Position numbers and translations under genes: made by a program
Assembly: GCA_016748015.1 (NCBI GenBank)
Contig: JAAOMT010000175.1
Location: forward strand, 408,212 to 472,211
Reading direction: 5' to 3'
DNA length: 64,000 bases
Origin: Geosiphon pyriformis
Taxonomy: Eukaryota > Glomeromycota > Glomeromycetes > Archaeosporales > Geosiphonaceae
Shown: positions 37,901 to 48,905 of the stretch, piece after piece
How positions within the stretch are numbered: the stretch's first letter is position 1
Layout: every line of letters starts with the position of its first letter
The notes under the pieces: generated by a model
What the model saw: the letters and a program-made list of their open reading frames with translations, nothing else
The model's database searches: none
What the model was told of the DNA's origin: nothing

Positions 37901-40900
37901 AAAAAAAACTATTATTACTTTCTCAAATATCCGACCCATTGTTCATTGGTGAACTTGGCCACTTCATCATAATACTCCAAGTCTTTGAACGCTTTCTCGA
38001 GTTCTTCTCCATTTTTTTTTCCGTATATAAAATCTGGGAGAAAAAAGATATCAATTTTTAAGAGAAAGAATTTAATAATGTAAAATACAAAATTATACAA
38101 AACTATTACCGGTGATACACGCAATTGCGAACCCACTTTGAGGATTAGTTTCGACATAGTTCAATGTCTAGAGATATCTATATGATCAGGATTATTGAAT
38201 TTGAAAATTCCTCGCTATCAAAAATTTTTAGTTTACAGACCTTCAATTTATCTCGGTAAATGACAGTCTTCATTCGATTCATATCAAATCCCTCTTTGGC
38301 CACACGTTCCAACACTGGAAAGATCCGTGACGACAATTCATTTAATTCCTCAGTCGGTACATTTGAAAATTCAACCAATATTGGGGCGCGAATATGTTGA
38401 CTTATATTGAAGGAAATGCCTTATTAAGCGAGCAATATGAATTAGTTAAGTTTTTTGGGGAGCCTAATCATAAATTAAATACACACTTGTACACAATGGT
38501 TCTTCAATCTCGACAAATTCTTTTTGAAGTACTGAAATAGCCGAATCCGAAAGGTACCTAAATTCCAAACATACGAGTTTAATATACTGAGCGAAAATTT
38601 AGATGTATATATGAGAATTCAATACACACTTGTGCAATATTTCCAATGCCATAAGATCTAAATGTTCCTATTAATGTGGATTATCGAATGATGTTTAATT
38701 GAAAAATATATTTATTCATTTAAGCCAAAAACTCCAAGCAGCTTACATTGACTTTGGGTCCTTGCCAGCTGATCATAATTTGTCCAATACTTTCGTCCTC
38801 ATCTGGGAATTCAACTACCTGCTCGATAGATTTAGTTATCGGAGGAACAGGAGATGATTCAACCCAAGGCCTTTGAGAAGAAAATTTAGCATTCTTTAGA
38901 AAACTTAAATAATCTGAATCAGAACTCAAAAATAATTACCTTTTATATGATGATAGGGGTCCTTTTGATGCGATCCTTTCATCCAAAGGACCTAAAGTTG
39001 CTAAGAGTTTATCATGGGGTACTTTGCCTGTAATCACAAGACATAGATTATCGGGTCGATAATAATCCCGATGATACTAGACAGTAGAAGAAAATTAAAA
39101 CGCGTGGTGGACATAAAAATTTGAAAAATAAACTATAGCTTACATTTCTGACTGTAAGGAGCATAAAATTGGCGTGATTAATAAGGTTGTGATTATAAAT
39201 ATAAAAAATATGATCACGATCTTAACTCACTCTTGTCGACATTGAGTTTTCTGATACACTCCATAAGGCCACCAGTTTCACTGCGATAGCCAATTCCTTC
39301 AGGGTACATTAATCGTTGGGCTCTAGAATACATACAAAGAAACAAACAATAAATAAATTCTTGATAGAAAGAAAGAACTTTTATTCAATCTGTCTTACAT
39401 ACTGTAGATAGATTCGAGAATCTCCTGTATTTTGACGACCCTTTGATGGGAAAAATAATTCGTACAAAATTGAAGTGTCGTAATTTTATAAATTAATAAG
39501 TGATTTTTGATTAAAGATGAGTCAAATTTACCTGCATTTCACTATAGACCACCTTATAGCAAAAAAGATTCATAAGCCAAGTTTAGGTTGAACAGATCAA
39601 AAAGAGAAATAAAGTCATGAAAAATCAAAAAATCTTGAATAGAATGAGGAAACTTCTCTTTACCCCTAAAAAATAATAACGAATTGTATAAAAGATCTAG
39701 CCAATAAAATGATCACTTTTGACAGTCAACATACCAGCATTTTCGCCTTTACCATTTATATGATGAACCTTTTTAAAAATTCAAATAGAAGATCAATGTA
39801 AAAAGGCTAAGAAAACTTGATTTCCAGGAAAACCAATTAATCAAACGATAATTCACCTCAGTCACATATCCACTATCAGTCAATGTTGGGTATAAAATGT
39901 GATCCACGTAAACTGGAATGTTGAAATTGAAAAATAGTTTGATAGAGGATTAATGCAAGCCCGTGTCATCATAATAAAGATGCAGAAATAACAAACTTGG
40001 TAATAAGTCTAGAAAGCCTTCACACCCAGCCGTAGTAATTGCTATCGTCAAAAATAATATTAATCTTAACCATGGGAGTCATTTCAACATTTACAACTCG
40101 TTAAATTCCAAGAATAATTACTATAACATGTATGATCCACATCAGTCCATGCATTTGTGCCTTGAGCGAGAGCGCGATTTGCCAAAGAGTCAAGGACACC
40201 CTGTGATCAAGATATATTACCAAAAAGATTATTCAGGAAAATTAAGATATTATAATCCACAAAATATTAAAAAATCGCGTCTGTGCATACTTTATAAGGG
40301 TAGATTTCACTCCCAAGAAACACGAGACTTTGAAATTTGAGTGAGAGTGAGATATTGAACAGGATGGATATTATTAATACATTTTTATGTAATAAATCAG
40401 TGAAAACCCCAAGTAAAACATACTGTTCCAACGTATGTGGGCAGCCGTCGTCGTCAAGAGCTAGGAAGCGCGAGGGCACACACAGGTAATAAAAGATATA
40501 TCACAAACCAAATGGTGTCAGTTGGACGTTAATAAACGAGTATTTACTGTGATCCCACAGAAAGAGGGATTATAGAAAAAAGGTGACCGAAAAATAACAA
40601 AGGAAAAGAATATGGCTCTAAAAATTGTACTAACCCTCAGTTGCTAAAGCAAAATAACCGTTGACCAAAGGACCTTAATATAGTAAATTTGAAAACATAG
40701 AAGAGTTTTGTTATTGACTTTTTGCATGCATTACGTGAAACGTAAAAACCGCCCAAGAAAACAAACCTTCAACATCCACGTGAATAACACTTAAACCAGT
40801 TTTGTTAGACCGAAATTTCGTGATGTCAATCCCGTAGTCAGTTTTTATGGCACGAACGATCGAAAAGTTACTTGCCATGTTAAAGTTTTTTTTTGTTGTA

Positions 40901-41181
40901 TCGGTAATATTCAATGTATTACTGGTATCAATATTAGTTGTAGTCGTATTAGCAGCAACAAAGCTAGCAAAATTTCGATAATTGTTTCCCGACTTTTTTA
41001 TTATTGTCTCGGGTTGCGGTTGTTTCCTATATTGATAAAACAATAATTGTTGAGTTGATAGTGTTGATAGTGTAAGTTTATGATTTCGCAAGGGTATTAT
41101 TTTGGGGGTAGAAATTATTCGACTACTGTTTGCCCAATTTAATCTTGTATATGCTTGGTTTAGAAGTCTTCCAAGCATCAT
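34963..41181 (-). CDS. M16-family (insulinase/pitrilysin) metalloprotease, 36 exons
   Basis: On the minus strand about 36 exons, from 40767-41181 (first) to 34963-35040 (last), give 1103 residues. The inverted zinc motif HTLEH (residues about 160-164) is split by an intron at 40423; DDDGCP precedes it and LVFLGSEIYPYKG follows. Next are GTNAWTDVDHT, EVHHINGKGENAG, VVYSEMQGRQNTGDSR, with the likely third zinc ligand Glu near 253, and MYPEGIGYRSETGGL. The second half has the inactive M16 lobes, with FWRMIRGQGLAYSVW near the C-terminus. The closest family known to me is budding yeast Sdd3/YOL098C and fission yeast Mug138, putative zinc proteases. The first 110 residues are rich in Arg, Ser and Thr and poor in acidic residues, as in mitochondrial presequences, and an internal Met (MASNFSIVRAIKTDYG) would give a cytosolic form. 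Odd points: a 2-nt candidate exon (39664-39665), an 8-nt exon (39144-39151) and a GC donor at 37649. Small exon edges are uncertain. Confidence 0.88.
36509..36578 (-). other. intron 26 of the M16 protease with an alternative close acceptor
   Basis: The donor GTGAGT at 36578 could pair with a GAG at about 36544 to give an intron of only 35 nt, but that breaks the frame. The acceptor TTTTGTCAG ending at 36509 gives a 70-nt intron and the peptide RNILTRPENFR. This choice decides the annotated frame. Confidence 0.6.
39144..39151 (-). other. 8-nt microexon of the M16 protease
   Basis: Between exon 12 (39231-39322, ending DK in phase 1) and exon 14 (starting YHRDYYRPDN), eight bases between a TTACAG acceptor and a GTAAGC donor supply I-R-N and keep the frame. 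The combined DKIRNYHRDYYRPDN matches the family motif. Confidence 0.7.
39664..39665 (-). other. candidate 2-nt microexon (GG) of the M16 protease
   Basis: Exon 8 (39735-39768) ends in phase 1 after GCT-G, and the next good exon (39532-39552) begins GTG GTC TAT in phase 0, so two bases are missing. Between them the minus strand has TTATTTTTTAG, then GG, then GTAAAG: a strong acceptor and donor separated by exactly two bases. Inserting GG gives the conserved N-A-G-V-V-Y-S-E-M-Q and makes the whole 36-exon model divisible by three. Confidence 0.5.
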
Positions 41182-41337
41182 ATAGGGGAGGAGACCAGAA
41201 AGCGAAATATTTTATCAAAATGAAATGAGTCATGATATGTTTATCTTTTATAAAAGATGGATAATCGGATAAAGCCGATCTACAACTATAATACCATTGT
41301 TGATTACTTGATTTAATCTTATATAATGACGGTATTT

Positions 41338-42806
41338 CTAATTCCTTCCTCCCCGATATTGAAATCCCTGATTTCTAATCCCTCCTCCCCCTTTAATTCC
41401 TCGAGTCTTTCTCTCACGATAAATTAATCTCTGATTTACCGTACCCTGTCCCATTTGATCTGCACTTTTAGAATTTATTATCTCTCTAAATTAGTTCAAG
41501 ATATAGAAAAATTCGATTAAGATTGATAATGACAATTATAAAAAGATATAATCTTAATTGAGCAACTTACTTTTCTTTGATTTCTTCCATTTCAGTTAAT
41601 CTTTTATATTTTTCTAAATATTCAACCTCGACCGGGGCTATTTTCTTTTTCCATATCAACATTATTCCATCAAAAACTGGCAATATTAAATTTTCAACTC
41701 TTTGATCTTTTTGCACTGCGTCATTGAAACGATGCATGTAACGAGCAATATGTTTATGTTCGGGAGGTACTGGTCCATCCGAAGTATGCAAATCAGCGAA
41801 TCGAACATAAGGATCAGAGAATGCACAAACATAACCTCTAAAGAGTACTGTTAGGAATGATAACATTTGTGATGATATTTTTTATTTCATTCAAAGGAAT
41901 ATCATAAAAAATGTTGAAACAAAGTAAAAATTTTCGATTTTCGAGAACAAAGAAGTTCTGACCATTATCGCAAACAATATATCCATTCTTTGCTAGGAGA
42001 TCTTTATTCATGATGGTGTTGTAATAATCAAGATAACCTTTTTTATTTGCATCTACAATTTATGTTAAAAAAAAATAGCGTCAAAGTTGAATGAAAAAAT
42101 GAAAGGAAGCATAAAGCTCATTATTTCTTACCTAAAAAGATCATGTCAAATTTGATATCATTATTCAACCCTTCTATTCTGTAACAGTTCATTTTAAAAT
42201 TAAATCAATTAGTAGAAAAAGTGGCCCATGGAAATAAATTTACCGATTTAACGAAAAAAGTAACCAGAAAAATACAATATATACGCACATCTCCAAGGCA
42301 TCTCCTATCTTAAATTCTACAATTTTTTGAACCCCGGCTAGTTCTACGTGCTTCTTAGCCAAAACAGCTCCAAGGGGATCCTTATCAATAGTAATTAACT
42401 TGGCACCTTTTTTCTCCCGGTGCCTAATACCATAAGCCAGAGCCAAGGTTGAATAACCGGTGAAACAACCAATTTCCAGTATAACTTTTGCTCGAGTTAC
42501 TCGGGCTAGAAACGTTAAAAATTGTGCTTCAAGACGTGGAACCATTTTGTGAGCTTCTTTAGGAAAAGCTAATTGAGTTCTTGATAATAAGGAATTCTGG
42601 TATGTGTCTAGCGTAGTGCTAAACATTTCGGAATATTTTTCTACATCAATAGGTAAAAGAAACGGTTTTTCAGCTTGACTGAGTGCAGTAGTATGAAAAG
42701 ACGTAAATTGACATAAGAAATATGGTAGAATCCTTTTTTTAATCTGTAAAAAATAAGATTTAGTGTGGTTTGTAGTCAAAGATCTTTGAAACTGTTGTAA
42801 AAACAT
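41338..42806 (-). CDS. class I SAM-dependent O-methyltransferase (CCoAOMT-like), probably mitochondrial
   Basis: Five exons on the minus strand: 42289-42806, 42132-42178, 41963-42052, 41571-41847, 41338-41485; 359 residues. The SAM-binding fold is clear: VILEIGCFTGYSTLALAYG (motif I), LITIDKDPLGAVLAKKH, KFDMIFLDANKKGYLDYYN with the metal/substrate Asp, NGYIVCDNVLFRG, and LPVFDGIMLIWKK near the fold's end. This is the caffeoyl-CoA/catechol O-methyltransferase type, which methylates small hydroxylated substrates; the substrate here is unknown. The first 45 residues are basic and hydroxylated with no acidic residue (MFLQQFQRSLTTNHTK...), as in a mitochondrial presequence. The last exon encodes a low-complexity Gly/Arg-rich tail and rests on splice signals alone. 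The donor after CDN is GTCAGA, which is not typical, but the acceptor restores VLFRG. Confidence 0.85.
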
Positions 42807-43141
42807 AATAAAAAATGAAAATGCTCAGTTTAAAATTTTTAATCACTCAAATAATTATCTGTGTGGTTACCAGGTTTTGATTGGTTAAGTAGCCATCTTG
42901 TTTGGATAAATCACATCGTCCAATTAATTGTTGCGTTAACTAAAGAAATTACTACCTTTCCTATTAACTATTAACTTTTTGAATACTTGTGTTTAAATCC
43001 TCGCTTCTTTCGCTGACACAAATATCATTGAAAAGAAAGTTATTTTTACTGCAGCTGAATCTGACAATGGTGAAGCAACCAGTTATAGTGTCGAAACAAA
43101 TTCTTTGTCAAAAGATTTATTTGAAGCCCCTGAAGGCATAG
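42807..43141. other. intergenic or unresolved 5' part of the next gene
   Basis: An open stretch from about 43021 reads as an acidic, serine-rich peptide (EKKVIFTAAESDNGEATSY) but has no start codon and is out of frame with the next exon. It could be part of a first exon or a decayed end. Confidence 0.35.
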
Positions 43142-44309
43142 GACCAAACAAGGAACAAAACCAAACATGTGGTGAGCGAGATCAATACTTGGCGCAAGTG
43201 GTTAGAGAACATTCTTAAGGTCAGTAAATGGATGACAGTTTATAAGAAGTACTGTTGAATAATTATGATCTCATTTCTTATTGATGTTTGCAGGTTCCAA
43301 TAGAGAATGTAAGGATTAAAATTCTGACATACCCATATAGCAACAAAAATAAGTTTCAGACGACAATGATTCAATACATTGGCAAAGTGTTGATGGATTT
43401 GTGAGTTCTTTTTTAATTTTTAAAGTATTTATAATGCTTTTTAATACCCTATAATTATAATTAAATAGTGTCAACAAAGTTATTGATGTTCCTGGCAATA
43501 TGTTGTTCATTGATGACGTCGAAAGAGACTGGATTGTAAACAAAGTTTCACCACTCTTTACTTATCTTGAAGCAACATTTATAAATCAAATTCAATTTCA
43601 TTGGCAAGTGTTGTTTTTTTTAATAAGATTTCCATTAATATATTAATATTTTAATATTTTAAATTTTTATTGCATTTATTCATTGTAAACTAGGATTGAA
43701 CATGATATAGAGCCTACTCATGAGCGTCTCGTCCGTGATGGCAACACAACACAAAACAAAGATCGATTAGAAGCTGACATGGTTGGAGTCCGGCTATGTG
43801 ACAACCGGCAATTTGTGTTTTTGGAAATGAGTGGAGCACCCACAGAATTTTTAAAAACACACACCATTACAGACACGTGTAAAACAATTCAAAAGCCAAT
43901 TGATGCCGTTAATTCGTCACTTTTGAATTTTTTGGATTATGATGTGCGGTATGCAGAGAAGATTTGTTCTCTAACTGTTCAAGGAATTAGTGTGTATAAT
44001 TTTAATTGATGATTATTCAGATAATAGCAAGATTCAACAAATTTTTTTAACTTTTGTATTTTAGGAGATCGGCTCACTCTACGATCAACTTATTTAAGAG
44101 GGGAGGCGGATTATGTCGATGAGGAGATTTTATCCGCAGTATTCCCACTTTGTTGGGAGTTTCGGTTTCAGTTTCTGGAAATATTTGAACTAATTGAATA
44201 CATAATGCTATCAGTTATAGACTATCCGAATGTGATAAAAGAGCTAAGAACGCATAGAGCAGATTTCTCTGAATTTTCCATTCGGCATTGTCTTTTGAAT
44301 TACCCTTAA
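43142..44309 (+). CDS. orphan multi-exon protein with a possible nuclease-like motif, 5' end unresolved
   Basis: Exons 43142-43219, 43294-43400, 43469-43609, 43694-43989 and 44065-44309 join in one open frame of 288 residues with regular GT-AG introns. The start is not found. The N-terminal part reads EINTWRKWLENILKVPIENV. The centre has LEADMVGVRLCDN followed by RQFVFLEMSGAPTEF. The spacing of an Asp and a Glu around beta-like strands resembles the core of PD-(D/E)XK nuclease-like domains seen in large expanded fungal families, but the usual Lys after Glu is absent (E-M-S), so this is only a resemblance. The C-terminal part is helical (CWEFRFQFLEIFELIEYIM). The family is not recognised. The gene sits at the border of the transposon-rich block, a usual place for lineage-specific families. 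Confidence 0.55.
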
Positions 44310-46870
44310 TACAAAGTTTGATGTAAAGAATAAAGCATTTGCAAAAAGGATTTGAGGCTATTGTTAAGACGAAACACGAGGTCACAAGACTTGAAACTTA
44401 TTCTTGTAAAGATGCGTATAATTTTACATGAAGTACTTTTTAGCTTTTATTTATTTTACTTGATTATAGTTAATTATATGTATTAGTTACTAATATTATT
44501 AATTAGCCATTTTATTTTTAAGATTAGTCATTAATGTAATCATTAACTTAATCTATAACTTAATTATTAACTTAATTATTAATTTGATTATTTATTCTTT
44601 TTTAAGAGTATATAAATAAGATTTTTTAAAGCTTAGAAAGACATTTATACTTAAATTTAAATTTAAATTAATACAATATTAATTATATAAATTTTTTTTG
44701 TTATTTTTTTCTTTTTCTTTTTCTTGATTTGCATAATTATTAATTTTTTGTAAAGTATATTGAATAAAATATTTATTAAAAATATAATTAATATTTAATA
44801 TTAAATTTTAAGAGTGTTAATATAAAACATAAAATTATATTAGTATATTATTTTTTGTTAATAGTATAAACTATTTCTCTATTTTTAGATTTTTATATTA
44901 TTTTTAAAAAAAATAATAATTAAAATATTTATAAAACTGATCTTAAATATTAAATTCTTATTAATTCAATTTGCTTATTAAAGTAAAATTATTTTTTTTA
45001 TTATTTTATTATTTTATTATTATATAATACTGTTTTTTTTTGTTATTTATCAACTTATTATATTTGATTATAATAATATGTATTAATTTATTTATTATAT
45101 ATAATAAAAAGCTAAACCAGATACTAATATAATATTTAAAAAAACAATTAAATATATAAATTAGACTTATATTATTTTAATTTGGTATTTTAATTTTTAT
45201 ATATATTCTAAATTTATTAACAGATTTATAATTAATTTATATATTTATTTAATAAAAACAATTTATAAAAGATTATCTGTTGCTATTATTATAAAATAGG
45301 TTTTTTAATATATTAAATATTAATTTTTCTGTTTTAATTATAATTAGTTTTTATTGAATTTCTTAATTTTATTTTTATAATAATATTAATATTATATTAA
45401 AAAATTTTTTTAATATAATAATATAAATTATTTTTTAATTTCTGATTTTTGTATATATATTTATGTACTTTTTTTCAAAAACTGATCTGAAATCTATATG
45501 CTGTTTTAAAGTCTTTTTTGAAACTATTTTTGCAATTATTTAATGTATTTTTCTAATCTAGAAACACAAAATATTAATAACTTTTGGTGTTTTTTTAATT
45601 TTTACAATAAAATTTTTATTAATTAATAATAATATAAATAATTTTGATTAAAAATTATTTATTTAAAAAATTTAACTAATAAATAATAATTTTATTTAAT
45701 AAATAATACAAGTAAGTTTTTTAATATTTTTAAATATGATAATTTAGTTTTAATATTATTTCTAATTTTTTTTGATTTAAAAGTTTTTTTGGATATTTAT
45801 TTAAAAGTAAAAACTAATAAATATTTAGTGTAAAATATTAACAGTTAACAAAATTAAACTGTTAAATAAATTGTTGTTTTTTTTAATAATAAAGTTATTA
45901 TATATATATATATTTGTAATTTTATAAAAAAAACATATTATAATACTCTTTTTTTGATATTTTAATCTAATATTTGCTGTTATTATCAATTAGTATTTGC
46001 TATTATTATAAACTACTGTTTACTATTATTACAAAACAGTGCTTATTACTATATTAATTATTACTTTTTTAAAATTATTATTGTGCTGTATTATAATTAG
46101 ATATTTTATAATTTTTTTGTTAAATTTTTAAATTATAATACTATTCAAAAATATCTTTAAAATAAATAATACTTTAAAGTTAATTGTTTTTATTGTAAAA
46201 AAACAAAAGTTTTTGGTTATATATTTAATATGTTTAAAGTTTTTGTTTAATAATATTTTATATACTGTTTTCTGTAAAAACTTTGTACTTAAAATTTGGT
46301 TTATTAAAATAATATTTGTTTTTAAAAATATTAAGTTAATAATATTATATTTAGTTATTTTATGTATTAAATAATATTAAAACACAAAGAAAAAGTTTAA
46401 TTATATAGATTTAAATATAAGATTACGATAAAAAAAAGTGATTTGGTTGATAATAACAAATTTGCTTTTTATAATCTTTATAATTTATTAGTTAAGTTGT
46501 TTAATAAGATAGTAAATATATTGAAAATTAATAAAATCTTTGTAACTAGTTTTAGATTATATAGTAAGTATTTAATTTTTTAGATTTAAATAATATTATA
46601 AATATTTATATAAGTACATAATATAGTTTTAATTAATTTAAATAGTTAATTATATATAGTAAATATATAAATTATATTTAATTAATACTTAATTTGTTTA
46701 CATATACTAAATAATAATTAAATTATATTTATAAAAATTTTAATATAACTAATTTTTATTAATTTAAAATAAAAAATAATTGTAAATATTTATTATAAGA
46801 TAAATAACAAATTTCTAGTTTAAAGAATTACAAAAAGCAATATTCAATATAATAATTGAATATTACACTA
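44310..46870. other. extremely AT-rich block, left part
   Basis: Right after the last gene the sequence turns almost entirely to A and T with many poly-A and poly-T runs and no open frame longer than chance. It includes a LINE-derived fragment at about 45370-45800, annotated separately. Confidence 0.7.
45370..45800 (+). mobile_element. AT-mutated fragment of the LINE ORF1-ORF2 spacer
   Basis: This stretch aligns by eye with 61860-62290, the region between ORF1 and ORF2 of the better preserved LINE. Shared blocks include TTTATGTACT, TTTGCAATT, TAGAAACACA and AATAAATAATACAAGTAAGT. Nearly every difference replaces C or G of the preserved copy by T or A. Only this fragment of the LINE is recognisable here. 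Confidence 0.8.
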
Positions 46871-46875
46871 AAAAA

Positions 46876-48905
46876 ACAACTTTTGAAAAAACTATAAAAA
46901 AAACATAATTATCATATAATAACATAAAAAAATATGATAATATAAAATAATACAGAATAATGTAAAATAACATAAAATAATTTAAAATAATACAAAATAA
47001 TACAAAATAATACATAATAATATAAAATAGCACAAAATAACTAATTATAATATAAAAAAATAAAACAATAATTAAAATACTAAATAATAATTAACAATAA
47101 ACAAAAATTTAAAAATAATTTTATAAAACCAAAAATATGTATAAAAATAAGTAGTTTTAGTAAATAAAAAAGAATAAATTAGATAAAAATCAGCTTAATA
47201 TTTTTATATTACTCTTAGTCTCAAATATTTTTTTTTTCTTTTTTTATTTCAAATTTACTAAATAAAATATTATTGTTTAATTCACAAATCTATAATTTTA
47301 ATACTCTAATTGTAAAGATTTAATTAATTGTTTTTACTTATTTTTGTATCAGACCAGATGCTTTTAACATAAATGCTTTTAAAATTTTAATGACTTGAAT
47401 TAATTATTCTTAATTACAGTAATTAATAAAATATTGATTTTTTTTTCTATTTTTTTTATTTTATTTTATTTTTTTATTTTTTTTAAGAAGCAGTAATATT
47501 AAAAATCAACTATTTAAAAATAAACTTTATAATAATCTGGTAAAAAAAAAGCTCTTTTTAAGTTTTAATACTAACTTTATCTTATTAGCTTACTAGAAAT
47601 ATAAAAACAATACTAAATCCTAATAATTGTGCTCATTAACTTGAAAGAAAATACAATTATAACAACATAATTAAAAAACAACATTTTTATGTCTTATAAC
47701 AAAAAAACTTTCAAAAACTAATAACTTATAACATTACTAAAGCCAATTTATTTGTTCTTTATATTGTTTTCAGTACTAAATTACGAGCATTAAATGTTAT
47801 AATCATATTCCACCAAGTTTATTTATAATAATGTGAGCACTTGATGTTATTTGAGTAGAAAAATCAATCCAAAACTATTAAAAAAAACGTAATTACTATA
47901 TAATAATATAAAAAATATATAATAATATAAAATAACATAAAATAATATAAAATAATGCAAAATAATACAAAATAACATAAAATAACTTAAGATAATACAA
48001 AATAATACACAATAATATGAAATAATACAAAATAATTAGTAATAACATAAGATAATTAATTATAATACAAAAAAATAAAGCAATAATTAAAATAAAAAAT
48101 AATAATAATTAATAATAACAAGCAATTAAAAACAATCTTATAGAATTAAAAAATATGTATAAAAATAAGTAGTTTTAGCAGATAAAAAAAAACAAAACAT
48201 ACAAAAATTTTAATTTATATTTATATTTTACTCTTAGTCTTAGAAACTTTTTTTTTTTATCTTTTATATTTTAAATTTATTAAATAAAATATTATTGTTT
48301 AAATTCACAAGTCTAAATTTTAAATGCTTTAAATATTAAATTTTGATTAATTGTTTTACTTACTTTTGTTTTAAACCAGATACAATTAGCATAAATTTTT
48401 TTAGAATCTTAATAACTAAAACCAATTACTTTTAATTATAATAATTAATAAAATACTAATTTTTTTGTTTTTTTTCTCTTTTTTTTTATTTTATTTATTT
48501 TTATTTTTATTTTTATTTTTTTGTTTTGTAAAGTAACTATATTAAAAATCAATTGTTTAGAAATAGACTTTGTAATAGCCTGGTAAAAAAAAGAAGTTCC
48601 TCTTAAATTTAGATATTAATTTTATTTTATTAATTTATTAAAAAAGTAAAAAAACAATACTAAATTCTAATAATTGTGCTTACTAAATCAAAAAACAATA
48701 TAATAATAACAATATAATTAAAAAAACAACATCTCTGTGTTTTATAACAAAAGAATTCAATAAATAGAACTTTAAACAAAAAAATCTTCAAAAACTAATA
48801 AATAACTTTATTACTAAAACCAATTTATTTAAATTCAACTTGTTTCTAATATCAAATTACAAACATCAAATATTACAAATATATTTTACCAAGTCTATTT
48901 ATAAT
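46876..48905. repeat. tandem duplication of a roughly 1 kb AT-rich unit
   Basis: Unit 1 (about 46876-47830) and unit 2 (about 47866-48905) share an ordered series of landmarks: an (AAAATAATAC)-like array, ATATGTATAAAAATAAGTAG, TTACTCTTAGTCT, AAATAAAATATTATTGTTTA, a long T-rich tract with TTTTATTTTATT, CTGGTAAAAAAAA, AAAAACAATACTAAAT and CCAAGT-TATTTATAATA. The units are clearly diverged, so the duplication is old. Origin is unknown; a non-coding or long-terminal part of a transposon is possible. Confidence 0.8.

Noticed and set aside
40411-40480. The M16 zinc motif seemed to read HTLEQ, losing a zinc-binding His.
   Set aside because: The apparent Gln codon contains a splice donor: GAA-CA|GTATGT. 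Joining to the acceptor at 40328 gives CA|T and the normal HTLEH followed by LVFLGSEIYPYKG.
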